Assembly (NCBI GenBank): GCA_963708165.1
Contig: OY970187.1
Span: forward strand, 3,348,001 to 3,412,000
Length of the DNA: 64,000 nucleotides
Source of the DNA: Rubricoccus sp963708165
GTDB lineage: Bacteria > Bacteroidota > Rhodothermia > Rhodothermales > Rubricoccaceae
Direction of reading: 5' to 3'
Below, piece after piece: positions 44,762-55,626 of this stretch. Positions within the stretch are counted from its first letter, which is position 1. Each line of letters begins with the position of its first letter. Made by a program: the position numbers and the translations under genes. The notes below the pieces were generated by a model. The model worked only from the letters and a program-made list of their open reading frames with translations, was not told the origin of the DNA and made no database searches.

Positions 44762-45460
44762 CTAGGCCACTGGCGGCGGCTCCGAATCCGTGTGCGCCTC
44801 AACGACCGTCAGCCCGTTCGCGTCGCTCGCCAGAGGCTCGGCGGGAGCTTCGGGCATGACGGGAAGGGCGGCCTCCGCGCCGATAGCCTCTGGCGCCGCC
44901 GGGTTTGTTTTTTCGAGGATGTACGCTTGAAACGCCTTCTGCGTGAGCAGCACGCCCGCCACGCCGCCCATGATCGCGAGGTCCGCGATGTTGCCGATGG
45001 GGAAGAGCGCGACGTACTTGCCACCCCAGACCGGCAGCCACTCTGGCGGATAGCCGCGCCACACGTCCAAGTGCACGAAGTCCACGACTTTGCCGAAGAA
45101 GATGTGGCCATAGCCCCAGATCTCGGCGTAGAACACGCGGTCGATCACGTTGCCGAGTGCGCCGCCCAGGATGAACGCCAGCGAGAGGCGGTATCCCGCC
45201 GGGCCGTCTTTGACGTGGCGGAGATAAAAGAAGATGGCGATGGTCGCGACGACCGAGAACACACTCAGCAGAAGCTTGCCGATGGGCTCACCGTCCCACA
45301 ACTCCATCCCGAAGGCCATGCCCGGGTTCTCCGTAAACGTCCACTTGAACACGTCCCCGATCACGGGAATCGACTCGCCGAGCCGCATGTTGGACTTGAC
45401 GATCACTTTTGTGACCTGGTCCACCAGAACGATGGCGAGGGTATACCAGAGAGCGCGCAT
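44762..45460 (-). CDS. lspA: Lipoprotein signal peptidase (signal peptidase II)
   Basis: A 232-residue aspartyl peptidase of the inner membrane that cleaves prolipoproteins. Four helices are visible; the catalytic Asp pair is Asp107 in GNVIDRV and Asp160 in NIAD. After about residue 185 a hydrophilic tail of some 45 residues follows, with NPAAPEAIGAEAALP and MPEAPAEPLASDANG, largely repeat-encoded and absent from most relatives. It serves the many lipoproteins of this region. Confidence 0.92.
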   Translation of the reverse strand: MRALWYTLAIVLVDQVTKVIVKSNMRLGESIPVIGDVFKWTFTENPGMAFGMELWDGEPIGKLLLSVFSVVATIAIFFYLRHVKDGPAGYRLSLAFILGGALGNVIDRVFYAEIWGYGHIFFGKVVDFVHLDVWRGYPPEWLPVWGGKYVALFPIGNIADLAIMGGVAGVLLTQKAFQAYILEKTNPAAPEAIGAEAALPVMPEAPAEPLASDANGLTVVEAHTDSEPPPVA

Positions 45461-45550
45461 GAACCGGAGTAAGGGTGGGGTAGCCTCTGGCGCGGAGCGG
45501 TGCGCCAGAGGCCGTCAGACGAGGAAAGGCGCGAGACGTTGCGCCAGAGG

Positions 45551-48500
45551 CTAGACCGCGACCGGCGGCACGTAGCGGCGCACGGCGATGGAAACGGGGC
45601 CATGCCCGAAATCGGTCTCCGTGACCGCGTCACCTGTAGCCTCGCCGAGCGTGATCTCGCGCGCGAGTGTTTCTGCCATCACGTATTCGCGGTGCGCAAC
45701 GAGAGCCGCGGTCACCGCCTCTGGCGCTGTGTACACAACCTCGATGCGGTCCGTCACGTCGTAGTCGGCGTCCTTGCGGAGCGCCTGCACGCGGTTGACG
45801 AACTCGCGCGCGATGCCTTCGGCCCGCAGCTCGTCGGTCAGCGTTGTGTCCAGCGAGACGGTCACGGTCCGGTCGCCAGAGGCTTCCTGCCGAACGGGTC
45901 GGCCTTCGACGCCTTCGCTCACGACTTCGATGTCGCCCGCGACGAACGTCACGTCCTCGCCCGCCAGAGGCAGCGTGATCTGACCGTCGCGCTCGTACGC
46001 CGCGATGGCTGGGGGGGAGAGCGTGGTGATAAGCGCTTTGGCTGCGCCCATGTTTTTGCCCAGCCGGCGCCCGAGCGTCTTGAAGTTGGGCCGCGCGCTT
46101 TTGTTGACCAGCCCGCCGTCGCCGCTCACGGTCTGAAGGCGCTTGACGTTGACCTCGTCCAGAATCACGTCCTCGACCGAGCGCAGCGTCGCTTCGTCCA
46201 CGCCGTCCACGTCCGTGACCACGAGCAACTCCGCCAGAGGCTGCCGTACGCCGAGAGCGGCGTCGTTGCGGAGCGCGAGCGCGGCGGTCACGACAGCGCG
46301 GGCGAGAGACATGCGGTCTTCCAGGTCGGCGTCCAACCGCTCGGCCTCTGGCGCGGGGTAGTCCGTCAGGTGGACGCTTTTGCCGGGGCGGAGCTGGCTG
46401 TAGAGCCACTCGGCGGTAAACGGCGCCAGAGGCGCCATCAGCTGCGCGACGGTGCGGAGGCACTCGTAGAGCGTGTCGTAGGCCGCGCGCTTGTCGGCAT
46501 CGTCCGTGCTCTTCCAGAACCGGCGTCGGCTGCGGCGGACGTACCAGTTGGACATGTCGTCCACGAACGTCTGGATGCTGCGCGCGGCGCGGGTCGGGTG
46601 GTACTCCTCTAGCGCCTCGTCCGTCTCGGTGATCGTGCTCTGGAGGCGCGAGAGCACCCAGCGGTCCAGTTCGCTGCGGCGCGCCAGAGGCGTGGCGGCG
46701 TCTTCGTCATAGTGATAGCCGTCGACGTTGGCGTAGGTCGCGAAGAAGCGGTAGGTGTTGACAAGCGTGCCGAAAAACTTGCGGCGCGTCTCCAGAACCG
46801 CCTCGTCGGAGTAGCGCAGGCTTTCCCACGGTGGCGAGGCCGCCATCATGTTCCAGCGCACCGGATCGGCGCCGTGCTCGGCGAGCGCCGCGAACGGGTC
46901 GACGGCGTTGCCCTTCGACTTGGACATCTTCTGGCCTTCGGAGTCCAGCACGAGCCCGTTGACGACGACGTTCTTGTACGCGACCGAGTCGGTGATGAGC
47001 GTGCCCAGCGCGTGCATGGTGTAGAACCACCCGCGCGTCTGATCCACGCCCTCGGCGATGAAGTCTGCTGGGTAGTTGCGCGCGAACGCCTCGTCGTTCT
47101 CGAACGGCTGGTGCCACTGCGCAAACGGCATCGCGCCCGAGTCGAACCACACGTCCAGCAGGTCCGGGATGCGGCGCATCGTGCCGCCGTTGGGCGCGGG
47201 CCACGAGATCGCGTCTACGTAGGGCCGGTGCAGGTCCACCTCGCCAGAGGCCGGGTTGATGGCCTCTGGCGGGAACGCGCCGCCGCACTTCTCGCGCAGT
47301 TGCGCCATGCTGCCGATGACCTCGACGTAGTCCGGGTCCTCATCGCTCACCCAGATGGGGAGCGGCGTGCCCCAGTAGCGCATGCGGCTCAGCGCCCAGT
47401 CCACGTTGTTCTCCAGCCACTGTCCAAATCGGCCTGTGCCAATGGCTTCCGGCTGCCAGTTGATCGTTTTGTTCAACTCCACCATCCGGTCCTTGACGCG
47501 TGTCGTCTCTACAAACCACGAGTCGACCGGGTAGGACATGAGCGGCGTGCCCTTGCGCCAGTCGTGCGGGTAGTTGTGGACGTAGGAGTCCTCGCGGAAG
47601 AGCAGGCCTCTGGCGGCGAGATCGCGGATGATGGGCCGGTCGGCGTCTTTGAACCAGAGGCCACCGCAGACGGGGAAGCCATCGGTGAACGTGCCGTCGG
47701 GCTCGACGGGGTTGAGCATCGGGATGCCCTCGCGGGCGCCCGTCAGCGCGTCGTCTGCGCCGAAGGCGGGCGCGGTGTGGACGATGCCGGTGCCGTCGTC
47801 GGTCGTGACGTAGTTCGCGCCGACGATCCGCCAGAGGCCCTCGCGGGCGAACGCCTCGTCGCCTCTGGCGCGGTCGACAAACCACTCGCCCGCCTCGGGC
47901 ATGGGCGGCGTGTAGCGCTTGCCGATGAGGTCGGCGCCGGTGAGGTGCTCGACGATGACGGCGTTGTCGTCTTTGATTGCCCAGGCCACGCGGCTTTCGG
48001 CGAGGATCAGGTGCTCATGCCCGCCGACCTCTTTGGGCACGCGGACTTTGACGTACTTGATCTTCGGGCCGACGCACATCGCGGCGTTGCTCGGGATGGT
48101 CCACGGCGTGGTGGTCCACGCCAGAAGCGACGTGTCGGGGTCGTCCGCCAGAGGCGCGCGGACGATGATGCTGGGGTCCTGCACCTCCTCATAGCCCAGC
48201 GAGACCTCGTGGCTGGAGAGGACGGTCCCGTTGGCGGGGCTGTACCACTGGATCTTGTGCCCGCGGTAGAGCAGGCCCTTCTGGTGCAGCACCTGGAGCA
48301 GTGACCACACGCTTTCGATGTACTCGTTTTCGTACGTCACGTACGGCGCGTCCAGGTCCACCCAGTAGCCCATGCGGACGGTCAGCGAGTCCCACAGGCC
48401 TTTGTACTTCAGGACGCTCTCGCGACAGGCCGCGTTGTACTTCGCGATGCCGTACTCCTCAACGGCGTGGCGTCCTTCGAGCCCGAGCGCCTTCTCGACC

Positions 48501-48795
48501 TCGATCTCGACCGGCAGACCGTGCGTGTCCCAGCCCGCTTTGCGGTCCACGCGAAAGCCCTTCATCGTCTTGTAGCGACAGAAGAGGTCCTTCAGCGTCC
48601 GCGCGAGAACGTGGTGGATGCCGGGCTTGCCGTTGGCCGTCGGCGGGCCTTCGTAGAAGGCGAACGTCGGCGCGCCCTCGCGGATGTCGAGGCTCGCTGG
48701 AACGTGTCCTCGGCGTCCCAGCGGTCCAGAATCGCTTTTTCTACCTGTACCTGGTCGAAAGCGTCGGCGTCGGGGTAGCGGGCGGAGGTGGGCAT
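45551..48795 (-). CDS. ileS: Isoleucyl-tRNA synthetase, frameshifted near the start
   Basis: Class I aminoacyl-tRNA synthetase. The start MPTSARYPDADAFDQVQVE is at 48795. The break is at about 48693, where FQR should continue SLDIREGAPTFAFYEGPPTANG. The catalytic GIHHVLAR (HIGH) and KMSKSKG loops, the editing domain and a C-terminal anticodon domain are all present in the main frame. Inserting one base gives about 1081 residues, normal for the eukaryote-like bacterial IleS type. Since the enzyme is essential, the frameshift is most likely a sequence error. Confidence 0.93.
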
Positions 48796-48818
48796 CTGAA
48801 GCGCTGGAAGGGGAGCGC

Positions 48819-48826
48819 GGAAGGTA
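48819..48826 (-). promoter_or_regulatory. Candidate -7 box (TACCTTCC) of ileS
   Basis: TACCTTCC on the minus strand, 24 bp before the ATG at 48795. A repeat palindrome lies about 15 bp further upstream. Confidence 0.4.
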
Positions 48827-48990
48827 CCGCCGTGGCCCAGGCCTCTGGCGCCAGAGGCGGCGTCTCGCCTAGAGGTTCACGGGTGCAACAGATAAGGCGC
48901 GAGCTCGGCCCGAGCGACATGCCCGCGTCCGCTCTGCACCGCCAGCCCAACCGCCAGCCTCTGGCGCACGGATGGCCCACTCGAGCGCGA

Positions 48991-50342
48991 TCACGGTGGC
49001 TGCCCGTTGCGCCAGAGGCGGATGGCGCGGCGCCACTGCGCGTCGTAGGCGCGGTCGCGCGCGAGCGTCCATACGTCAAAGGGCGTGTCGCCGCGGTCCC
49101 TGCGCGCGGTGCGCTCGAAGGCGAAGAGGCCGCTGGCGTAGGTCCACACCTCGCGGTCGAAGCGGTTTTCGACGCGCTCCGGTGGGCCGAAGACGATGTA
49201 GATCATGCCGCGGTCTGTTTTCCAGCCATCGGTGTAGGTGGAAAAGCGGCGGTTGGCCTCTTCGACGCGCTCGTAGTACGCACGGAAGGTTGCCGCGGCC
49301 TGGCGTCTGTCGCTGAAGAGGCCGCCCCAGAAGGCGTCGAACGCGAAGCGCTGGGAGTCTGCGCCGGCCTCGTGCAAGAGTCTCATCTCGCGTGGCGTCG
49401 CGAGGTACGCCAGAGGCTCGATCAGATCGCGTATGCCCAGAACGCGGGGGAACGCTGCGGGCCGGACGACGAACGTGCGCTCGGACGTTTCTGCTTCGCC
49501 GTCATCGTCCTCGGCACTCATGACGACGCGGTAGACGCCCGGCGCCAGAGGCGGCACGTCGGTCTCGATGGTGAGGCGCGGCGCGGGCGTGGCGATCCTC
49601 TGGCGCGTGACGAAGACCGTGTCGACCTCCCCCGCGTCGATGCCTCGGGCGCGGAGAGAGCCAGGAGCAGGGGAAAAGGCGGCGGGGGACTCGGCCGTGA
49701 CGGTGTCGGCGCGGACGCGAAGCACCTCGGCGCGGACGCTTACGGGGCCTCTGGCGCCGAACACGTCGAGTTGGAGACCCAGCGAGTCCAGATCGGCCGG
49801 GACCCCGAGAGCGAGAAGCGGACGGAAGCCGACGGTTGCGGGCAGGACGCCGCGCAGCCGAGGCGCACCGAGCGCGAGGCCGTCGGATGAATCGGGCACG
49901 ACGAGGCGCAGGCGGCGCAGCGCCGTCTGGCCGGTGCGCGTGTCCTCGACCTCGGCCTGAACCACGAGCGCGCCCGCAACGGCGGGAAGCCTCTGGCGCA
50001 CGACGAGCGGCACGAACGAAGCGGTCTCGGCGTACGTCGCGACGCGCAACGTGTCGGACCGGGCGGGCGACGCCAGAGGCGTGTCCTCGCGGTCGGAGAC
50101 GCGGAAGGCCGTCCGCACGATGGTGCGGAAGCCGTCGTCGGTGCGCGTGAACACGAGCGAGGCGCGCGGGATGGACACCAGCGCCTCGATCTCCGCCGGG
50201 TTCGCGGCCGAGATCACGCGCGCGTCCAGATCGAAATCGGGCACGCCGGGGATGTAGCCGCTGGCGCGCCCATCGGCCGTGGGGCCAGCACCTCCGCAGC
50301 CCGCGAAAAGCGCGATGCACGCCGCAAGTAGCGCGGTGCGCC

Positions 50343-50346
<4 letters not shown>
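48991..50346 (-). CDS. GWxTD-domain lipoprotein
   Basis: A 451-residue lipoprotein: GTG start at 50346, signal with lipobox LFAGC, then a long Ig-like region, and at the C-terminus the GWxTD domain (DGWKTDRGMIYIVFGPPERVE) of unknown function, restricted mostly to Bacteroidota and relatives. The start overlaps the tpiA stop (GTGA), so the two are translationally coupled. It ends FDVWTLARDRAYDAQWRRAIRLW, which is partly repeat-encoded. Confidence 0.82.
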
Positions 50347-51097
<751 letters not shown>

Positions 51098-51118
51098 GAT
51101 TCGGGAGGGGGGAGGTGC

Positions 51119-51126
51119 GCAAGATA
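51119..51126 (-). promoter_or_regulatory. Candidate -7 box (TATCTTGC) of tpiA
   Basis: TATCTTGC on the minus strand, 22 bp before the tpiA ATG, followed by a CCTCCCCCCTCCC leader. Confidence 0.4.
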
Positions 51127-51204
51127 CCGAGTCCTGCCGAGGCCTCTGGCGTGGCCGTGTGACCCTTGCGTCACGCCAGAGGCCTCGGCAGAGACAGAGC
51201 GTGG

Positions 51205-51672
51205 CTAGCCCGTCACGCCGTCGCCCACGCGGCGGAAGATGCCGCGCACGACGGGCTTGCCGTCGCGCTCGTCGGCGGCCACACGCTCTGCAACAGCCAG
51301 GCCCACGCCGAGCGCTGCGGCGTTGAGCGCATCGAGATCATCGCCAGGGGCTGCGACCCACACCCAGCCGCCGGGGCGCAGCACGCGCGCGAGATGGTAG
51401 AGAGCCTCTGGCGTGGGCGTGCCGTCTGCGTCCGCTGCCACCCAGTCGAACCAGGCGTCGGGAAACGCCTCTGGCGTGCCGAAGGAGGTGCGCTCGCGTG
51501 CCACGCCGGGGTCTATGACCTCTGCGAGGGCGTCGCGGACCGTGTCACCGCCAGAGGCCCACGTCTCGAAGCCCAGCCGCGCGATGTTGGCGGCGCTCGC
51601 ACCCCGCGAGCCGAGGTAGAGAATGCGCGCCTGCGGGGAGACAGCGGCGAGCGTGCGGAGCAGATGATCCAT
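51205..51672 (-). CDS. Small SAM-methyltransferase-like protein
   Basis: A 155-residue protein with a trimmed methyltransferase pattern: ILYLGSRGASAANIARLGF instead of the usual GxGxG, then FDWVAADADG and LYHLARVLRPGGWVWVAAPG, which match methyltransferase type 11 motifs. The loss of the canonical SAM-binding Gly loop suggests a degenerate or non-enzymatic copy. It lies just downstream of hemH on the same strand. Confidence 0.65.
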   Translation of the reverse strand: MDHLLRTLAAVSPQARILYLGSRGASAANIARLGFETWASGGDTVRDALAEVIDPGVARERTSFGTPEAFPDAWFDWVAADADGTPTPEALYHLARVLRPGGWVWVAAPGDDLDALNAAALGVGLAVAERVAADERDGKPVVRGIFRRVGDGVTG

Positions 51673-51676
51673 CGGT

Positions 51677-52939
51677 CTAGAGCGTGACGGCGTGCCGCAC
51701 GTGCGTCATGCTACCGCTCCAATCGGTGGCCTCGCGCATGTGTGCGCACCACTGGCAGCGCACAGACCGGCACGTGGGGTCGAGCCGTGGCAGCGACGCG
51801 ATCGACGGCGGGAGGGCCGCATCGGCGCCTTCGCCGCCAGAGGCGGCCTGGATCTGCGCGGCGGCGGTCTCGGCGAGCGCCGAGATGAACAGCGGGTGGC
51901 AGTTGAGGCCGCTCGCGACCTCGTAGTGCTCGATTCCGGCCGTGATGGCGCGCGCGCGCTCGACCACGTCCAGCCCGTAGGCGGTCTCGATATGGTCTGA
52001 GGTGAACGTGACGGGGACTACCAAGATGGCCTCGAAGCCTCTATCGGCGATGTTCTCGATCACCTCGCCCGTGCTCGGTCCCAGGCCGCGGCCGGGCACG
52101 CCCACGCGGTGAAACGACACGTGCGAGTTGGCCGCTTCGACGGCGTTGGCGCGGTAGTCTGTGACTTCCTGGACTGTCGCGTGGACGAGGCAGCAGTACG
52201 GATCGCGGCCCTCTTTCAGCGAGTGAAGCGGTGCGCCGTGCGCCGTAAACACGATGTTGACGCGCTCGCGCAAGCCAGACGGGAAGCGTTGCAGGCCTTC
52301 GTCGATCCGCTCGGAGAGCGCGCGGATGTACAGCGGATGCGCAGCGTACTCGTAGACGAAGCTCGTCGGGCGCGGCTGGATCTCGCCGTTTTCCTCCAGC
52401 GCCTTCCAGAATGCGAGCGAGGTACCGGTCGTGGTGCTGGAATAATGCGGGTGCAACGGTACGAGCACCAGCCGGTCTACGCCAGAGGCCACCATCTCTC
52501 GAGCCGCGCTGTAGCACGTCGGGTGGCCGTAGCGCATGGCGACGAAGGTCTTGAAGCGGACCCCGAGCGCATCGCCGTAGCGGTCTTGGAGCTCGCGTTC
52601 TAGCGCTTTGGCCTGGTCCCTCGCGTGGCGCACAACGGGGCTTTCGCCGCCGATGAGTTCGTATTCGCGGGAGAGCTTTCGCGCTCGTCGCTTGGCGAAC
52701 AGGCGTGCGTAGCGGTCGCGGACCCAGTGGGGAGCGCGCATCCGCATCGCGGCCGGGTCCATGAGCCGGTTGTAGAGAAACGGCTCCACGTCTGCGCGCT
52801 CCAGCGGCCCGCCATGGTTCATCAGCACCACGCCCACCGTCTCGCCACGCCGCACCTCGACCGGGGCCTGATCATAGAACGCCCCCGAGATCAGTCGGGG
52901 GTCGTCTTGAAAGCCAGCGAGGTACTCGCGTGGGGTCAT
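51677..52939 (-). CDS. hemH: Ferrochelatase with C-terminal cysteine cluster
   Basis: A 420-residue chelatase inserting Fe2+ into the heme precursor. The family signature VVLMNHGGP is at the N-terminus, the catalytic His in VFTAHGAPLHS and the acidic metal region in VTFTSDHIETAYGLDVVE. After it an extension carries CRSVRCQWC (C-x4-C-x2-C) plus another Cys in LNCHPLF, resembling C-terminal [2Fe-2S] ligands described in some microbial ferrochelatases. The start is ATG 52939. Whether a cluster is bound is unproven. Confidence 0.9.
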   Translation of the reverse strand: MTPREYLAGFQDDPRLISGAFYDQAPVEVRRGETVGVVLMNHGGPLERADVEPFLYNRLMDPAAMRMRAPHWVRDRYARLFAKRRARKLSREYELIGGESPVVRHARDQAKALERELQDRYGDALGVRFKTFVAMRYGHPTCYSAAREMVASGVDRLVLVPLHPHYSSTTTGTSLAFWKALEENGEIQPRPTSFVYEYAAHPLYIRALSERIDEGLQRFPSGLRERVNIVFTAHGAPLHSLKEGRDPYCCLVHATVQEVTDYRANAVEAANSHVSFHRVGVPGRGLGPSTGEVIENIADRGFEAILVVPVTFTSDHIETAYGLDVVERARAITAGIEHYEVASGLNCHPLFISALAETAAAQIQAASGGEGADAALPPSIASLPRLDPTCRSVRCQWCAHMREATDWSGSMTHVRHAVTL

Positions 52940-53151
52940 ATCGTTTCGACGCTGCGGTGAACGGAAACAGCCGGATGGCTCCGGGCTCGTGTCCCCAAGA
53001 AACCCCACCGCACTCCTGTGCGCGTGGCGAGAGGGTGAAGCGTGAGCGCCTCTGGCGGTTTTGACCGTTCCTGAATAGTGCCGCGTTGCGGCGGGGTTGC
53101 GGCGTGCCGGTTGCGTCCCGCCAGAGGCCTCGGTCAGGCGTGCTTCACAGG

Positions 53152-55404
53152 TTAGAGCGCCTCCAGCGTTTGCGCGAGAGCGCCGCGCAGGTCCGCCCCG
53201 CGCAGGTCCTTCCACACCCGCTCCACCTCGGCGCGGCGCTCGGCCTCTGGCGCTGAGCCGCGTGTCTGGTGAAGCGCCATCAGGCGTGACTCGGCGCGGT
53301 CCAGGATGGTATCGGCGCGGCGCACCGGATTTGGGGCGGCGGTCTCGGCGATGCCGAGCACGAAGCGGATGCCGGAGCAAGCGAGCGCGAGGTGGTAGGC
53401 GTGCTCAGCCTCTGGCGGGCCGCCATCGCGCTCCCATGCCATGAGCGACTCCACGCGCTGCCACAGCGCACTGCCGAGGAGGTGCCGTACGCGCGTGCGG
53501 TTGGGAATGACGCCGGGGTCCGCGACGTAATCGTCCCAGGCGTTCGGGGCGTCGTCGGGGGCGTTGACTCCGGCTCTGCGCTGAGATGCGAGCCGTTCGA
53601 CCAGACGCTGCGCGCGCCCGATCCACAGCTCGAACGAGCGACCCTGCAACACCTCGCGCAGCGAGTCCAGCGACCGGTCGCGGCGCTCAACGAGAGCCTC
53701 GCTGTAAGGGCTCTCGGCCATCAAACGGTCCAGATCGAACGAGTGGTTGATCCCGAAGGCGAGCCGCCGCAGCCCTCGGTGCAGCGCTTCGACGGTCTCG
53801 CGCGGCAAGATGGGCTCAAAGACTTCGAGCGAGAGGCGCACGCGGTGGACCGCCAGAAGCAGCCGGTACGGCCCCTGGCGCCGACCCAGATCGGCGGCGC
53901 ACCACCCGAGCTGGCCAAAGTGGTACGAGAGGATCTGGAGCGCCGCGTCGAGGATCGGGTCGTCGGGCTGGATGCGCGGGCGCCTCACGACCGGCCGGTC
54001 GCCAGAGGCCTCTGGCGAGGTCTCGGCGGCGGTCAGGCCAACCTGTGAGACGGGGCCATCGGTCTCCACGCTCAGCGTGCGGACAGGCACCGAGGATGAA
54101 TCGTGTGGCTCGGTCGCCCTGGTAGACGCGACGGGCTCGGCGCTCGGCTCAGGCTCGATGTCCCGCTCGGCCTCTGGCGTCGGGTTCGCGAGATCGGACG
54201 CAGCTGAACCGGGGAAGTCCAGGTCGTCCTGCTCGTCGGGGCCGTCGTAGAGGAGCGGCGTGGCTGTCTCGCCCGGATGAAACATCGCCAGCAGGTCTTC
54301 GATGTCGCGGACCTCGTCGCCGGGGAGATCCGGGTATGCGGGAGGCGCGCCGTCGCCAGAGGCCATCTCTGGAGGTGTTGTGTTGCGAGGCGTAGCGTCG
54401 CCCGGGGACTCGTCGCCAGAGGCTTCCCCGGCATGGTCGCTCTCGGGCTGCGGGTCCATGGGAGGCACGCGCTCGGGCGAGAGTGCGACCGGCGCGACGG
54501 CTTCGGCGCCGCCTGCCATCATCTCGGAGACGCGGTAGGCATGGTGGCTCGACGCCGGAGGACGTGCCTCCATCTCGAAAATGCCCATCCGCTGGTCGCG
54601 AAACTGCTGCTTCCAGTGCCGCACGCGCGCCGAGCTGAGCTCGACCTGGCTCGCGATGGTCGACGACCGGAAGCCTCTGGCGTCGAGCAGGAGCACCCGC
54701 GCGCGGCGGCGGTGGAGGGCGTGGTCCGATGCCGCGAGAATCTCCAGCGCTTCGCGCTCATCGGGGAGCAGCAGGAGCGGCTCGGTCAGGCTGCGAGGCA
54801 CGCGCATTAGGCCGCGTTCGAACTTGGTGAGCGCGACCGGTACGAGCCCGCCTTGGCGCAGCACCGGGTCGAGGGTGTACAGGTCTGCTTCGTGGCCCGT
54901 GTCCGAGAGCTCGATGTCTAGCTCGTTGGTCGCGTAGGGGCCTTCCGGAAGCTCGATCACGACCACGTCGAACGAGAGCAGGCCCAGCAGGCGCGAGCCG
55001 TCGTAGGCCATCCGAGGCGTCCGGTATTGCCGGAACCGGATGAGAGGCTCCAGCGCATCGACCTGCCCCGGAGCGCTGCCGCCGATGAGCGATTCGAGCG
55101 TTTCGTGCAGCAGGCCGGGTGGCGCCTCGAACACGTCGGTGTGCGGACCGTCGAGTGCGGCTTCGATCTCCAGCGTCTTGTCGGTCGGGCGGATGCCTCG
55201 CAGCAGTGCTCTGCGCTCGCCGCCTTGCTCGCGCACGCGCAGGCACATCCCCTGGCGCAGCAACTCTGCGTCGTCGGTATCGAAGTAGAAATCCCGGACG
55301 TTGACCGACGCCAGAGGCTCCAGACGGACGCCCGCAAGGTCTCGCGCTTGGACGAGACCTCCGAAGGCGCCGGGACGCTGTGCGACGTACGTGCGGGACG
55401 GCAT
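53152..55404 (-). CDS. CYTH-HTH-CHAD fusion protein
   Basis: A 750-residue protein with three modules. The N-terminal part (about 1-205) is CYTH-like (YVAQRPGAFGG, REQGGERRALLRGIRPTDKTLEIEA, split; TNELDIELS). The middle (about 220-290) has a helix-turn-helix region (RSSTIASQVELSSARVRHWKQQFRD) like those of IS630-type regulators. A repeat-rich acidic linker (about 300-480) leads to a C-terminal CHAD domain with His-containing helices (INHSFDLDRL, HAYHLALACSG). CYTH and CHAD proteins bind polyphosphate or related anions. The added DNA-binding module is unusual. Confidence 0.72.
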   Translation of the reverse strand: MPSRTYVAQRPGAFGGLVQARDLAGVRLEPLASVNVRDFYFDTDDAELLRQGMCLRVREQGGERRALLRGIRPTDKTLEIEAALDGPHTDVFEAPPGLLHETLESLIGGSAPGQVDALEPLIRFRQYRTPRMAYDGSRLLGLLSFDVVVIELPEGPYATNELDIELSDTGHEADLYTLDPVLRQGGLVPVALTKFERGLMRVPRSLTEPLLLLPDEREALEILAASDHALHRRRARVLLLDARGFRSSTIASQVELSSARVRHWKQQFRDQRMGIFEMEARPPASSHHAYRVSEMMAGGAEAVAPVALSPERVPPMDPQPESDHAGEASGDESPGDATPRNTTPPEMASGDGAPPAYPDLPGDEVRDIEDLLAMFHPGETATPLLYDGPDEQDDLDFPGSAASDLANPTPEAERDIEPEPSAEPVASTRATEPHDSSSVPVRTLSVETDGPVSQVGLTAAETSPEASGDRPVVRRPRIQPDDPILDAALQILSYHFGQLGWCAADLGRRQGPYRLLLAVHRVRLSLEVFEPILPRETVEALHRGLRRLAFGINHSFDLDRLMAESPYSEALVERRDRSLDSLREVLQGRSFELWIGRAQRLVERLASQRRAGVNAPDDAPNAWDDYVADPGVIPNRTRVRHLLGSALWQRVESLMAWERDGGPPEAEHAYHLALACSGIRFVLGIAETAAPNPVRRADTILDRAESRLMALHQTRGSAPEAERRAEVERVWKDLRGADLRGALAQTLEAL

Positions 55405-55426
55405 GAGGGAGGGGACCGGTGAAGGT

Positions 55427-55434
55427 GCAATCTA
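55427..55434 (-). promoter_or_regulatory. Candidate -7 box (TAGATTGC) of the CYTH-HTH-CHAD gene
   Basis: TAGATTGC on the minus strand, 23 bp before the ATG, then a CCCCTCCCTC tract. This is a weak match to TAnnTTTG. Confidence 0.35.
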
Positions 55435-55626
55435 CGAGCGCAGTCCGATCCTCTTGCGCCGCACGTCGCGCAGCCGACGGCCTCTGGCGGTGTCTCGGGT
55501 GGCGCGTGCGCCAGAGGCGGCAGACGGCATCGCGCGGTGTTTTCGAGAAACGAACCAGGGGAGTCGGCGTAGCACACCACCAGTCCCGGTTGGGGCTCTT
55601 CCCGTCTTCGATCCCCCTCTTCTACA

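Noticed and set aside
54590..54740. HTH segment suggesting an IS630-like transposase
   Set aside because: It is embedded in a CYTH-CHAD gene with no transposase DDE domain, no terminal inverted repeats and no flanking duplication.
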